From Paenibacillus profundus (GTDB lineage Bacteria; Bacillota; Bacilli; Paenibacillales; Paenibacillaceae): DNA of 64,000 nt. Below are positions 54,348 to 64,000 of this stretch, piece after piece. The DNA lies in the NCBI RefSeq assembly GCF_021369635.1, contig NZ_JAJNBZ010000021.1, forward strand, positions 41,201-105,200. Direction: 5' to 3'. Positions within the stretch are counted from its first letter, which is position 1, and the number at the start of each line of letters is the position of its first letter. The notes beneath the pieces were generated by a model. That model ran no database searches, was not told the DNA's origin, and saw nothing but the letters and a program-made list of their open reading frames with translations. Made by a program: the position numbers and the translations under genes.

Positions 54348-56006
54348 TTATTGTTCGACCCGTGTTGCAAAGCGCAGATCAGGGTTGGAACGAGCATCGA
54401 ATATGATGCCTGTTACCTTAGGACTTACCAATGCAGTGTCTGCTGAGAACAGGATTGGAATGATCGGCAGGTCATCCATCAGCACTTTCTCCGCTTGTTG
54501 AAGCAATTCAACCCGCTTGTTCGGGTCCAATTCGTATGTGGACTTTTCGATCAGATTATCGTACTCCTTGTTGCTCCAGTTCGTGAAGTTGTTGGAGTTG
54601 CTAGAAGTATAATGACCCAGCACGCCCAATGGATCCAAATAGTTGCCTTCCCATCCCATCCGGGCAGCTTGGAAATTTTTCTGCTTGAACGTATCGATGT
54701 AGGTCTTCCATTCCTGATTCTCCAGCCTGATTTCCACGCCCAGATTTTCTTTGAACATTTCCTGTAGAGCTTCCGCCACTTTCTTGTGATTATCCGCCGT
54801 GTTGTACTTGAACGACACCGGCGGAAGCTGGGTCAAGCCCTCTTCTTTTAAACCTTCCGCAAGCAATTCTTTCGCTTTTTGAGCATTGAACTCATAATAT
54901 TTCTCTGGAGCATCGTCGCGGAAGTCTTTGCCAGACGGATTGGTCAGCCCATAAGGCACATATCCGAGAGCAGGCGTTTCCCCGCCCTTCGTCACATTTT
55001 TCGTGAGGGACTCACGGTCGATGGCGTAAGCGAAGGCTTGTCTGATTTTTTGATTGGTAAACGGTTTTTCCTTCACGTTAAACGAATACGTATAGACGCT
55101 AAAAGAAGGATGAGACAAATATTCTTTATTTTGCTTTTCTTGATCAATAGTATCCAATGGCAAGGACAGGATCATGTCCAGATCGCCAGTTTTGTACATT
55201 TGATAGTAGGTCGTTGCGTCCTGCACCATTTTAAAATGAATCGTCTCCATCGAGATGGCATCCTTGTTCCAATATTGATCGTTCTTGGCCAGCGTAATCT
55301 GTTCGTTATGCTTCCATTCCTGTGGAACGTAAGGCCCGTTGCCGACAATCGTGTTGGACTCGGCTGCCCATTTCTCGTCCTTGTCTACTACCGTCGAACG
55401 GACGGGGAGATAGGCATGTCCCACCGCAATAATAGGGAAGATGCTGAGCGGCGCTTTTAATTCCACAACTAACGTGTGTTCATCTTTGGCCGTTACGCCA
55501 ACGTCTTCCGCGCTCCCTTTGCCCGTGTTATATTCCTCGGCGCCCTTAATGTAGTAGAGAGAGGACGGGTCATAAGCGGCCGTCTTCGGATTCAATATAC
55601 GCTTCCAAGAGTACTCGAAGTCTTGGGCTGTTACCGGATCGCCGTTGGACCATTTGGCTCCATCGCGGATGGTGAAGGTGTATGTCTTGGCGTCGGCTGA
55701 CACGTCTACCTTGCTGGCCGCGCCCTCCACGATTTTTCCGGATTTGTCATAGGTGTAGAGCCCTTCGTATAGATTATCGATAATAAAATACGAAGTCGTG
55801 TCCGATGCGAAGGCAGGATCCAGTGTATACGGTTCTCCGCCGGACAGATTCGTGGTCAGCACCTGCGGAATCTTCTCAGCAGCGGTCTCGGCAGTTCCTT
55901 GCGCTGCGCCGGACGGATTGGCGGCACTGTTATCCTTGCCTGCGCACCCAGCCAAGGCGGCTGCTGCGAATAGTAGAATAGCTATCATTACGTTCCATTT
56001 TCTCAT
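54348..56006 (-). CDS. oppA: Oligopeptide-binding lipoprotein OppA
   Basis: A 552-residue lipoprotein with lipobox LAGC. Family 5 features include GEPYTLDPAFASDTTSY, DGAKWSNGDPVTAQDFEYSW near residue 110, and FTNQKIRQAFAYAIDRESL near 325. It captures peptides outside the cell for the OppBCDF importer. It is placed after the ATPase genes, with the order oppB-C-D-F-A. Opp systems also return pheromones such as Phr, PapR and Alo peptides into the cell, so this operon could serve the peptide gene at 9210-9323. Confidence 0.93.
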   Translation of the reverse strand: MRKWNVMIAILLFAAAALAGCAGKDNSAANPSGAAQGTAETAAEKIPQVLTTNLSGGEPYTLDPAFASDTTSYFIIDNLYEGLYTYDKSGKIVEGAASKVDVSADAKTYTFTIRDGAKWSNGDPVTAQDFEYSWKRILNPKTAAYDPSSLYYIKGAEEYNTGKGSAEDVGVTAKDEHTLVVELKAPLSIFPIIAVGHAYLPVRSTVVDKDEKWAAESNTIVGNGPYVPQEWKHNEQITLAKNDQYWNKDAISMETIHFKMVQDATTYYQMYKTGDLDMILSLPLDTIDQEKQNKEYLSHPSFSVYTYSFNVKEKPFTNQKIRQAFAYAIDRESLTKNVTKGGETPALGYVPYGLTNPSGKDFRDDAPEKYYEFNAQKAKELLAEGLKEEGLTQLPPVSFKYNTADNHKKVAEALQEMFKENLGVEIRLENQEWKTYIDTFKQKNFQAARMGWEGNYLDPLGVLGHYTSSNSNNFTNWSNKEYDNLIEKSTYELDPNKRVELLQQAEKVLMDDLPIIPILFSADTALVSPKVTGIIFDARSNPDLRFATRVEQ

Positions 56007-56055
56007 TGTCTTTCCTCCGTTAATATAAGTAGGTGATCGAAAAGGCTACTAAAAA

Positions 56056-57009
56056 CTAATATAAATGGCAAGCGACCCAATGGTTGGGGCGCGCCTCCTT
56101 GCCTTCCGGCATGTGATGCGCACACACATCCGTGGCGGCGGGACATCTGGCGTGAAACGGACATCCCGTTGGCGGAGAGAGCGGGCTTGGCGGATCTCCT
56201 TGCAGCACGATTCTTTCGCGCAGCCTTCTTTCCGAAGGGTTCGAAGCCGGTATTGCCGAGAGAAGCGCCTGCGTATAAGGATGGAGCGGTTCACGGAACA
56301 GTGAGCTGCGGTCGGCCAGCTCCATCATTTTGCCTAAGTACATCACGCCGATTCTGTCGCTAATATGCTTGACCATGGCCAGATCGTGGGCGATGAACAA
56401 GTAGCTCAGCCCTTCTTCCGCCTGCAGATCCTTCAGCAGGTTGACAATCTGCGCTTGAATCGACACGTCGAGCGCCGATATCGGTTCATCAGCGACGATG
56501 AACTGCGGCTTCACCGCCAATGCACGCGCGATGCCGATCCTCTGCCTCTGTCCGCCGCTGAATTCATGGGGGAATCGCAAGGCGTGATCCGGATGCAGGC
56601 CGACTCTTTCTAGGAGCTCGGCGACCCGCTCTTTTCTGGCTTGCCCCCTTGCCAGCCGGTGAGCGTCAATCCCTTCCGCGATAATATCTCCGACTCTCAG
56701 CCGGGGATTAAGGGAGGCATGCGGGTCTTGGAAGATCATTTGCATATTGCGGTTCAATTCCCGTTTCTCTTTGGCTCGGGCCAGAGCAGTGTCTTTGCCG
56801 TTGAACACCACCTTTCCGGATGTAGCGTCGAGCAGTCCCACGATTGTTTTTCCAAGTGTTGATTTACCGCTGCCGCTTTCCCCTACGAGCCCGAGCGTCT
56901 CTCCGGGTTGGATGGTTAAGCTGATTCCGTCAACCGATTTCACGACCCGATCGGAAGCGATCTGAAAATGCTTGCGCAGCTCGTGAATTTCAAGAATGGG
57001 CTCCGGCAT
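56056..57009 (-). CDS. oppF: Oligopeptide ABC transporter ATPase OppF
   Basis: A 317-residue ATPase. Walker A is [12 protein letters not shown] (near residue 41), signature EFSGGQRQRIG, Walker B FIVADEPISALDV, and the C-terminal oligopeptide domain has GCPFHARCP with CxxxxxxxC cysteines. It pairs with OppD on the OppBC permease. Overlaps oppD by 20 bases. Confidence 0.94.
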   Translation of the reverse strand: MPEPILEIHELRKHFQIASDRVVKSVDGISLTIQPGETLGLVGESGSGKSTLGKTIVGLLDATSGKVVFNGKDTALARAKEKRELNRNMQMIFQDPHASLNPRLRVGDIIAEGIDAHRLARGQARKERVAELLERVGLHPDHALRFPHEFSGGQRQRIGIARALAVKPQFIVADEPISALDVSIQAQIVNLLKDLQAEEGLSYLFIAHDLAMVKHISDRIGVMYLGKMMELADRSSLFREPLHPYTQALLSAIPASNPSERRLRERIVLQGDPPSPLSPPTGCPFHARCPAATDVCAHHMPEGKEARPNHWVACHLY

Positions 57010-58024
57010 ATTCGTTCCTCCTTGCTGCGATAGGTGCGTGCTCCACAGGGGAACGGGGATCGTTCAGCCAGCACCGCGCGCTATGGTTATCAGTGAATGA
57101 CATGGCTTCAGGCAGATGATGGACGCACACCTCCATCGCGTAAGGACATCGCTGTGCGAACGGACATCCCTGCGGCGGCGAGTACAGATCGGGCGGAGAT
57201 CCCTCAATCGGTACGAGGCGCTCCTGATCCGGCGCATCCAGCTTCGGTGTCGATTGCAGGAGTCCCCAGGTATAAGGGTGTCTGGGGCGCTCGAAAATAT
57301 CTTCTACCGTACCCGTCTCCACAATAATTCCGGCATACATCACGGCAACGCGATGAGCCACTTCAGCCACGACACCCAAATCATGGGTGATGAGCAGGAT
57401 GGAGCTGCCCATGCGTTCCTGCAAGTCGGTCAGCATATCCATGATTTGCGCTTGTATCGTCACATCCAGCGCGGTAGTCGGCTCGTCTGCGATGAGGAGC
57501 TTCGGGTTGCAGGCAAGCGCAATCGCAATGGCGACGCGCTGCCGCATGCCTCCGCTGAACTCATGCGGATACTGGTGATACCGGCTGGCTGCGTCGGGGA
57601 TGCCCACCAGCTGCAGCAATTCGATGGTCCTGCGCCGCGCCTCGGCCCGGGTAAACTTCTGGTGCTGCAGCAATCCCTCGCCAATCTGCGCGCCAATCTT
57701 CATGGTAGGGTTGAGCGACGACATTGGATCTTGGAACACCATGCCAATCTCGGAGCCCCTTATTTTCCGCAACGCTCTTTTGTTAAGACCTGTAATGGGT
57801 TGGCCTTGAAAGTGAATCTCTCCGCCTTTAATCGAGCCGTAGGGAGAGGGAAGCATGCCCATAATAGCCCGGGCCGTCACGCTCTTCCCGCTGCCGCTCT
57901 CGCCTACGATTGCCAATGTTTCCTGTTCGTTGATATGGAAGGACACGTCACGCACGGCTTGAAGTTCCCTCTCACGGGAGCGGAAAGCAACATTCAGATG
58001 ACGAACCTCCAGCAAATGATTCAT
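56990..58024 (-). CDS. oppD: Oligopeptide ABC transporter ATPase OppD
   Basis: A 344-residue ATPase. Walker A is [12 protein letters not shown], signature [11 protein letters not shown], Walker [14 protein letters not shown]. The C-terminal domain [17 protein letters not shown] carries the cysteine cluster that can hold an iron-sulfur centre in this family. Twelve bases separate it from oppC. Confidence 0.94.
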   Translation of the reverse strand: MNHLLEVRHLNVAFRSRERELQAVRDVSFHINEQETLAIVGESGSGKSVTARAIMGMLPSPYGSIKGGEIHFQGQPITGLNKRALRKIRGSEIGMVFQDPMSSLNPTMKIGAQIGEGLLQHQKFTRAEARRRTIELLQLVGIPDAASRYHQYPHEFSGGMRQRVAIAIALACNPKLLIADEPTTALDVTIQAQIMDMLTDLQERMGSSILLITHDLGVVAEVAHRVAVMYAGIIVETGTVEDIFERPRHPYTWGLLQSTPKLDAPDQERLVPIEGSPPDLYSPPQGCPFAQRCPYAMEVCVHHLPEAMSFTDNHSARCWLNDPRSPVEHAPIAARRNEYAGAHS

Positions 58025-58036
58025 GCGTGCACCTCC

Positions 58037-58984
58037 TTAATTGTGCGACCGGGGATCCAGGACATCCTGCAGCCCGTCGCCAAATGCATTAAACGCAAAC
58101 ATAGTGAGCGAAATCATTAATCCGGGGAAAAAGAGCCGCCACCATTGCCCGCTCAGGATGACCCCGAGTGAATCGTTGGCCATCGTGCCCCAACTGGCCG
58201 CAGGGGCTTGAACGCCCAGACCGAGAAAGCTGAGGAACGATTCGGAAAAGATGGCCGCCGGTATCGTAAACGTCAAATTGACAATAATGATGCCTGCTGC
58301 ATTCGGAAGCAGGTGCTTGAAAATAATGCGTGCATGCGACGTTCCCAGCTTTTGCGCTGCCAATACGTACTCTTGCTGCTTCAACTGCAGCATCTGGCCG
58401 CGCACTACCCGCGCCATTCCCACCCAGCCCGTAATGGACAGCGCGACAATCATTGTGATGATTCCGGGCTTCATAATGACAAGCAGCAAAATAATGACGA
58501 GCAGATAAGGAATGCTGTACAAAATCTCAACGATGCGCATCAAAATGCTGTCCACCCGATCGCCGAGGCGTCCCCGCCCCGCCATATAACCGGATACGCC
58601 GCCCACCATAATTCCAACCACCAAGTCGATGGCCGCCGCGGCAAAGCCGATCGTAAGCGAGATTCGGGCACCGGCCCAGGTCCGCGCCCATACATCCCGC
58701 CCCAGATCATCGGTGCCGAACCAATGCTCGGCTGAAGGGGGCAGGTTCGTTCGCGTCAAAGATTGTGTGCTCGGCGAATGGGGGAGCAAGGACGGGCCTA
58801 TCACCGCGAGCAATATAATCAATAGCAGCAGGGCAAGCCCCAGCACTGACAGTTTGTTTTTCAATAATTTCCGGATCATGTCTCTCCATAAGGGAACGCT
58901 TGGCCGGGTTAGGACCTGATCTGCCATGCTGCTCCGGTCTATGGGGTGGAACAGATGATCCAATTCGGCTGATGATGCTTTCAT
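58037..58984 (-). CDS. oppC: Oligopeptide ABC transporter permease OppC
   Basis: A 315-residue permease with N-terminal polar region, a first span (LSVLGLALLLLIILLAVIG) and a BPD permease core with AAQKLGTSHARIIFKHLLPN (EAA loop). The typical motif GTDDLGRDVWAR follows the first span. One base separates it from oppB. Confidence 0.94.
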   Translation of the reverse strand: MKASSAELDHLFHPIDRSSMADQVLTRPSVPLWRDMIRKLLKNKLSVLGLALLLLIILLAVIGPSLLPHSPSTQSLTRTNLPPSAEHWFGTDDLGRDVWARTWAGARISLTIGFAAAAIDLVVGIMVGGVSGYMAGRGRLGDRVDSILMRIVEILYSIPYLLVIILLLVIMKPGIITMIVALSITGWVGMARVVRGQMLQLKQQEYVLAAQKLGTSHARIIFKHLLPNAAGIIIVNLTFTIPAAIFSESFLSFLGLGVQAPAASWGTMANDSLGVILSGQWWRLFFPGLMISLTMFAFNAFGDGLQDVLDPRSHN

Positions 58985-58985
58985 G

Positions 58986-59912
58986 CTAATCTCCTTTGCT
59001 GGCTAGTTTGATTCTCGGATCGACGAACCGATAGGACATATCTATCAGGAATAAAGTGACCACCAGGACGGCGCTGTAAAAAATCGTCGTGCCCATAATG
59101 ACGGGATAATCCCGGTTGAAAATACTGTCTACAAAATATTTGCCGATGCCCGGGATGGCGAAAATTTTCTCGACAACGAAGGTGCCAGTGACGACCGAGG
59201 CGAATAGCGGCCCCATAAAGGACAACACGGGAATCAATGAATTCCGTAGCCCGTGCCGAACTACTATCTTCCAAGTGGACAAGCCCTTGGCTTCGGCCGT
59301 CTGTATATATTCCTGATGCAGCACCTCCAGCATGCTGGTCCTCACGAAGCGGGCGATGATTGCCACGGGAGTGACGGCTAACGCCAACGACGGCAAGATC
59401 GTATGCCTCCATGTTCCCCAAGATGCGACGGGGAGCAATCCCCATTTCACCGCCATATACTTAATCAGCAGCGGGGCTAAGATGAAGCTCGGAATGGAGA
59501 TGCCGATCATAGCGACGAACATGGATATATAGTCGAAGGTGCGATTATGGTTGAGCGCCGCGATAGTGCCCAAGGCGGTTCCGGCAACAAGCGCCAAGAG
59601 CATGGACTGTATGCCCAATATGGCGGATGGGAGAAAGCCTCTGGCAATCAGGGTGTTCACATCTGTTGTTTTGGATTGAATGGAAGGACCCAAGTCCAAG
59701 GTAAGCAAGCTTTTCAAATACAATATATATTGAGTGGGCAATGGCTTATCCAAGTTGTACCTGGCCCGCATATTTTCCAAGACGGATTCAGGGATGGCCT
59801 TGGAATCGGTAGCAAAAGGATCGCCCGGGATAATATGCATGATTACAAAGGTTAAGGTGACGATGATCCACAGGGTAACCAGCATGGTGAACAGCCGTTT
59901 TAGCACATACAT
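58986..59912 (-). CDS. oppB: Oligopeptide ABC transporter permease OppB
   Basis: A 308-residue permease with six spans. It begins MYVLKRLFTMLVTLWIIVTL and has IIPGDPF and RTSMLEVLHQEYIQTAEAKG (EAA loop). It is the first gene of the minus-strand opp operon; ATG 59912 behind AGGAG with 10 bases spacing. The promoter must lie in the 730-base gap upstream. Confidence 0.94.
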   Translation of the reverse strand: MYVLKRLFTMLVTLWIIVTLTFVIMHIIPGDPFATDSKAIPESVLENMRARYNLDKPLPTQYILYLKSLLTLDLGPSIQSKTTDVNTLIARGFLPSAILGIQSMLLALVAGTALGTIAALNHNRTFDYISMFVAMIGISIPSFILAPLLIKYMAVKWGLLPVASWGTWRHTILPSLALAVTPVAIIARFVRTSMLEVLHQEYIQTAEAKGLSTWKIVVRHGLRNSLIPVLSFMGPLFASVVTGTFVVEKIFAIPGIGKYFVDSIFNRDYPVIMGTTIFYSAVLVVTLFLIDMSYRFVDPRIKLASKGD

Positions 59913-60238
59913 ATTCGTTTATTCTCCTGTCTCTATAATTCTTAGTAATGTAATCCGAATAGTAAGTATATAGCTTGAAAAAAGAGAACTCCCTATATCC
60001 CATTAAAAGGATGAGTTGTTAACTAAATTAAAATAGTTAAACCTGATTGGAATAGTATGAATAATAGGACAGAACCGGGGAGTTGTCAACTTATGAATAT
60101 GTAAATTTTAGAGTTTAGGATATTACGAGAATGGAGGGCGTGCGAAGTAGTGAAGGTAGAGATAAGGTTGGTTCCGCTTTCAATAGAGAGGGGAGGGAAA
60201 TAAGGACAAAAGGTTGGAAGGGCTTCCCTTTGCCTCAT

Positions 60239-60311
60239 CCATTGGATCAAATGCAGTCTCCCTGCCATTTAACCGCTCAATCCTTGCTTTCCGCTGTAGG
60301 TTTTCCAATGG
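60239..60311. repeat. 73-base dispersed repeat B, copy 2
   Basis: Matches 15375-15447 without gaps at 55 of 73 positions. The ends CCATTGGA and TCCAATGG are perfect inverted repeats, so the element can fold as one stem enclosing about 57 bases. Confidence 0.6.
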
Positions 60312-60605
60312 GCTGTTCGGGGGCTGCTGTTACCGTGCGAGCAATAAGCGCCTAAGAAACAGATGAACTCATTTTGCCAGAAAGATGAGCAATATAGAGT
60401 TCTCAACTCATGTTGCAATAGATAGGCTGCCTTGATCGATCCGTTAGCCGATCAGTTTCCAGATGCGCAGCACATGGAATTATGTGTCCCTTGAGTATAT
60501 TGACTCATGCGTTACACTAAGATTAGAAGTTCATCCACACGCTGCTCACCTAAGATTCTGCACCGATGCCAACCAGCTTGCGATGGGCTTTTTGTTTTTT
60601 TGCAA

Positions 60606-60619
60606 TGTAAGCGCATTAA
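60606..60619 (+). promoter_or_regulatory. cre-like site (CcpA) upstream of the YesM gene
   Basis: TGTAAGCGCATTAA agrees with TGWAANCGNTNWCA at 12 of 14 positions. It lies 28 bases before the kinase start, where CcpA could block elongation or initiation. Confidence 0.4.
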
Positions 60620-60646
60620 TGGCGCTGTCAGCGGGGAGAGGATTGA

Positions 60647-62473
60647 ATGCGGAACATCAGGAACCGGCTGCGCAATGTAAGCTTGAAGCATAAGCTCATT
60701 ATCGTGTTTTCATGCTTTCTCATTATTCCATTCGTCATCATCGGCGGCACGTTGTCGTGGCTGTATATGGATTCGAACCGGAATATGATTTTGGACGCAG
60801 CAGTGGACAACAACAACCAGATCGCCAAAAACATCGATACCTCCCTGCAGCCCTTGCTGCGGCTGGCGATGTACCCCGAGCGGGATCAGACGATATTTCA
60901 AATTATGCGCAAAGACTATGATTCGCTCCCTTATCCGTTATACGAGCGGGGCCGGGACTTCGATACGGTGAACGGAATTATTCGAAATAGCATGATGCTC
61001 TATACGGATCTGTTGGACTCGGCCGTCATCTATCAGAGCACCAATCATGTCGTAGTGGGGCGAAGTAATAACGGCTATATGGATCATCGTTATTTGGAAC
61101 AGGAATTTTACAGCGAGCCGTTTATCCAAACGATTTTGCAGCAAAAAGGGCTTGTCGTTCCGGTCGGCATCCATCCCGAGAAGCTGATGTCGTTCCATGA
61201 CACTCCGGTCGTATCGATTGGCCGCGCCATTGTCGACCCATATACGAAGGAGAACCTAGGCTTGATTCTGCTTAACATCGGCATCGACAAGCTGGCAGGC
61301 TTGTGGAGCAGCATTCACTTCACGGAGCATACGCAATTCTATTTAATTGATGAGCAGAAGAACATCGTATACAGCAAAAATCCGGGGGATATCGGGTCGG
61401 CGGCAGCAAACGTGCTGGAAAATAGGAAGCCTGCAGGCGGCGGAGAGCTCGAAACGAGGGAAGATGCCGATAATTACATTATCACGTCAGCTTCCGAGGT
61501 GACGAATTGGCAAGCGGTGACGGTTATACCGAAGCAGGAGTTGTTCTCGTTCGTGGACGTTATCGTGCGGACGATTTTCATTTCGCTGCTCGTTCTGCTC
61601 GCCTTGTCCATTCTTGCTTCGATATATATCGCGACGAGTATTACGAAACCGCTTTCTGCCTTGAACGCGAAGATGAAGCAGGTCTCCCAAGGCAAGCTGG
61701 ACGTCAACATTGATATTCAGCATGGGGAAGTGGGCCGAATCAGTATCACGATCGACCATATGCTGCAGGAAATCCGGCGGCTGATTCAACGCATCTATGA
61801 CGAAGAGCAAGAGAAGCGGCGGTTGGAACTGCTGGCGCTCCAATCGCAGATTCGGCCGCATTTTATGTACAATACGCTCAATGTCATCAAGTGGATGGCA
61901 AAAATTCAAGGAGCGACCGGAATCGAAGAGGCGTTGACCGCTTTTTCCTCGGTGATCAAGTTTACGGCGAAGGCAGAGAGCGACGAGGTGACGATTCAGG
62001 AGGAAGTCGAGTTCATCCGGAATTATACGAATATATTGGATTTCCGTTATCTTAACAAATTCGAGGTGGAGTATGACATTAACCCGGAGGTGCTTCCATA
62101 CAAGACGTTGAAATTTCTGCTGCAGCCGCTGGTGGAAAACGCGATTTTTCACGGCTTCGACGGCATTCCTTACAAAGGGAAGCTGAGCATTCGCATCCAC
62201 CGCGAGGGCGAGCATGTCGTTATCATTGTCGCTGACAACGGTAGAGGCATGTCAGGTGCGGATCTGGAAGAATTGCAGCCCGGTCCGGGTTCGGATCCGA
62301 TGAACGGGATTGGGGTGAAAAATATACGCTCGCGCATCGAGCTGAACTATGGGACAGACTGCGGCCTGTGGATGACGAGCACAGAGAATGCCGGAACGAC
62401 CGCCAAAATCATCATTCCGGTCATTACAGAGGAAGAACGGGGGGATTGCAATGAGAGTATTAATCGTGGATGA
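60647..62473 (+). CDS. YesM-type sensor histidine kinase
   Basis: A 608-residue kinase. Membrane segments lie near residues 17-38 and 305-330, with a Cache-like sensor domain between (AVIYQSTNHVVVGRSN, GLILLNIGIDKLAGLW). A HAMP domain follows, then the His_kinase domain with His405 in SQIRPHFMYNTLN, and an ATPase domain (QPLVENAIFHG, DNGRGM). YesM kinases pair with AraC-type YesN regulators and usually control carbohydrate ABC importers. The neighbouring importer is probably beyond the right edge or is the LplABC-like operon. ATG behind GGGGAGAGGATTGA. Confidence 0.93.
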   Translation: MRNIRNRLRNVSLKHKLIIVFSCFLIIPFVIIGGTLSWLYMDSNRNMILDAAVDNNNQIAKNIDTSLQPLLRLAMYPERDQTIFQIMRKDYDSLPYPLYERGRDFDTVNGIIRNSMMLYTDLLDSAVIYQSTNHVVVGRSNNGYMDHRYLEQEFYSEPFIQTILQQKGLVVPVGIHPEKLMSFHDTPVVSIGRAIVDPYTKENLGLILLNIGIDKLAGLWSSIHFTEHTQFYLIDEQKNIVYSKNPGDIGSAAANVLENRKPAGGGELETREDADNYIITSASEVTNWQAVTVIPKQELFSFVDVIVRTIFISLLVLLALSILASIYIATSITKPLSALNAKMKQVSQGKLDVNIDIQHGEVGRISITIDHMLQEIRRLIQRIYDEEQEKRRLELLALQSQIRPHFMYNTLNVIKWMAKIQGATGIEEALTAFSSVIKFTAKAESDEVTIQEEVEFIRNYTNILDFRYLNKFEVEYDINPEVLPYKTLKFLLQPLVENAIFHGFDGIPYKGKLSIRIHREGEHVVIIVADNGRGMSGADLEELQPGPGSDPMNGIGVKNIRSRIELNYGTDCGLWMTSTENAGTTAKIIIPVITEEERGDCNESINRG

Positions 62474-63992
62474 CGAGCCCTTGGTTCGTATCGGGTTGAA
62501 ATCGGCGATCCGCTGGGAAGCGGCCGGCATGGAAATCGTGGGCGAAGCCGCTGATGGCGAGGAGGCGATAAAGCTCATTTTGGAGCGGCAGCCGGATGTT
62601 GTCATGCTTGATATCAAGATGCCGAAGAAGGACGGTCTAGAAGTGCTGCAGGAGATGAAAGCGCTGCACGTCCCGGCGAAGGTGATCATTCTGAGCAGCT
62701 TTGACGATTTCGCTCTGGTAAAAAAGGCGATGAAGCTGGGGGCCGCTGATTATTTTCATAAGCCGAGCATGAATGTGCAAGAAATCGAAGCGGTGCTGGC
62801 CAAATTAAAGGAGGAAGCCGAGGCCGGTTCCGAAGGATCGCCCAGCCTCAGCGACGGCTCTGTTCAGAGCAAGGAGGATGTTGTGCGCCACCTGCTTCGC
62901 GGCAGCTTGAACGGCATCCGGCAGACGAAGCTGCAGGAGGGCAACTTGTATGCGCTGCTGTTCACGATTAAAAATTACACGCACGTTTTTAAACGTTACA
63001 CGAAGGACAATGCGTCCATCCTGCCCAATACGATCGGGAACATCGTCTCTGAGCTGCTGTCGAAAGAGCCAGAGGCGGAGTATGTGCAGTTGGAGGACAA
63101 CCTGTACGCCGTATTGGTGAGCCATAGCAGCACGAAGAGCGTGCAAGCCTCGTTCGCGCATGTGAACGAGCTCGTCTATCTCATTAGCGCTGCGCTGAAA
63201 AGGTTCGTCAACATCGACACCGTGTTCGGAATAAGCGGGCCCGTACAAGTGTATCAGGAGTGCGGCCAGGCGGTCATGCAGGCGCAGCAGGCGCTGGCAA
63301 GGAAGTTCTATCACCCGAACGACCCGATCTTTTATGCCCAGGCGCACCGGGAAGGGGATGCCGAGCAAGCGCTGGAGCAGGTGAACGCTCATATCGCGGC
63401 GATGAAGAACGGGCTGAAGGACGAGAAATACGATGAATTCGCCCGCAGCCTGTCCGCGTGGGAGCAGTTCCTGCAGCAGAGCGAATGCATGGACGAGAAG
63501 GATGTCCGCAAAATTTATCAAGGCCTGCTGTTCATGCTGAAGGACGGCGAGGAATATTGGGGCGATGCGAACCGCTTGGAAGAGATTGAGGATTTCAGCG
63601 AGCTGTCGGTTGTCTATCATTCGCTGTTCAATGAACGGCTGGCGGAGAAGTTATCGCAGCAGCATAAGGAATACAGTCCGCTCATCCGCGGTATTTTGCA
63701 ATATATCGATACGAATTATCGGGAAGAGATCTCGCTCAAAAGCTTGGGGGAGCAGTTCCACGTGAGCCCGAACTATGTTAGCCGACTGTTCAAGCAGGAA
63801 GTGAACCGGGGCCTGTTCGATTATCTCAATGAGGTGCGCATCGAGAAGGCGAAGGAGCTCTTGCTGGATTACCGTTACAAAATTTACGAGGTGGCGGACA
63901 TGACCGGCTTCAATAGTCAGGTCCATTTTGCGATTGTGTTTCATAAGTATGTCGGTATGTCGCCCAAGGAGTACCGCAAAGAAACGGTCTGA
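62451..63992 (+). CDS. YesN-type response regulator with AraC DNA-binding domain
   Basis: A 513-residue regulator. The receiver domain carries Asp54 in VVMLDIKMPKKDG. A middle GGDEF-like/helical region follows, and the C-terminal AraC domain has two helix-turn-helices (ISLKSLGEQFHVSPNYVSRL, YEVADMTGFNSQVHFAIVF with HKYVGMSPKEYRK). The frame opens at 62388, but GGGGGGATTGCA fixes the ATG at 62451. It overlaps the kinase by 23 bases. The window ends eight bases after the stop. Confidence 0.94.
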   Translation: MRVLIVDDEPLVRIGLKSAIRWEAAGMEIVGEAADGEEAIKLILERQPDVVMLDIKMPKKDGLEVLQEMKALHVPAKVIILSSFDDFALVKKAMKLGAADYFHKPSMNVQEIEAVLAKLKEEAEAGSEGSPSLSDGSVQSKEDVVRHLLRGSLNGIRQTKLQEGNLYALLFTIKNYTHVFKRYTKDNASILPNTIGNIVSELLSKEPEAEYVQLEDNLYAVLVSHSSTKSVQASFAHVNELVYLISAALKRFVNIDTVFGISGPVQVYQECGQAVMQAQQALARKFYHPNDPIFYAQAHREGDAEQALEQVNAHIAAMKNGLKDEKYDEFARSLSAWEQFLQQSECMDEKDVRKIYQGLLFMLKDGEEYWGDANRLEEIEDFSELSVVYHSLFNERLAEKLSQQHKEYSPLIRGILQYIDTNYREEISLKSLGEQFHVSPNYVSRLFKQEVNRGLFDYLNEVRIEKAKELLLDYRYKIYEVADMTGFNSQVHFAIVFHKYVGMSPKEYRKETV

Positions 63993-64000
63993 GTCCCTTT

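Larger units (their letters stand above)
59913..60646. other. 734-base intergenic region between divergent oppB and the YesM gene
   Basis: Contains the opp promoter region (A+T rich, 59930-60070), repeat B copy 2 (60239-60311), a possible promoter TTGAGT-N16-TACACT at 60491-60518 and a cre-like site just before the kinase gene. No ORF with a convincing ribosome site is seen. Confidence 0.5.

Noticed and set aside
57116..58120. 334-codon plus-strand ORF opposite oppD and oppC
   Set aside because: Antisense to ATPase and permease genes with all their motifs; no ribosome site.

Overview
The window looks like a chromosomal segment of a Paenibacillus-type member of the Bacillota. The reasons are AGGAGG-type ribosome sites with frequent GTG and TTG starts, a CIRCE operator, a Fur box, an S-box aptamer, a des-desK-desR cold-shock set, YesM/YesN and LplABC-type modules, and a receptor-peptide pair like those of Bacillus and Paenibacillus. 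I see no rRNA, tRNA, CRISPR array, complete insertion sequence or prophage. All names come from motifs read by eye; no search was run.

Layout. 1-4162: a hexose-phosphate transporter gene (uhpT-like, cut by the window edge), a 34-codon ORF in front of it, and a divergent sensing operon (PhnD-like lipoprotein, histidine kinase, LuxR-type regulator). 4322-8919: a zinc-ribbon membrane protein, a secreted phytase-like esterase, htpG behind a perfect CIRCE, and an orphan Phd-type antitoxin. 9210-10613: an RRNPP-type receptor-regulator followed directly by a 37-residue exported peptide gene, a likely quorum-sensing pair. 11078-15250: a Fur-boxed efeO-efeB-efeU iron uptake operon. 15479-18809: ypsA, a DUF6612-like lipoprotein and its decayed tandem copy, and an unknown gene.

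19032-27164: a tightly packed operon encoding SWIM, HEAT-like, MoxR AAA+, DUF5682-like and VWA proteins, with no known function that I can assign firmly. 27273-30333: a small membrane protein, a truncated hydrolase, an OsmC protein, and a toxin-antitoxin-like pair. 30458-33899 (minus strand): small and secreted proteins and an ECF sigma factor. 34185-37655: an unusual fusion of an S9 peptidase with a second alpha/beta hydrolase. It is followed by a stranded SAM-I-type aptamer.

38276-49513: a phosphoester island (HAD nucleotidase, LamG-metallophosphoesterase, DeoR regulator, GDPD, sugar-type ABC importer without its ATPase, PHP phosphoesterase, metallophosphoesterase, MATE exporter). Together these suggest import and dephosphorylation of a phosphorylated or phosphodiester compound. 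49610-52602: des, desK and desR behind an operator-like palindrome. 53164-59912 (minus strand): an FMN reductase and an oppBCDFA operon with a DUF3899-like gene. 60647-63992: a YesM/YesN two-component pair.

A 240-310 bp dispersed intergenic repeat occurs four times in the same orientation (10778, 28854, 37788, 52817). Its long inverted arms show compensatory changes between copies. A second, 73-bp repeat occurs twice (15375, 60239).
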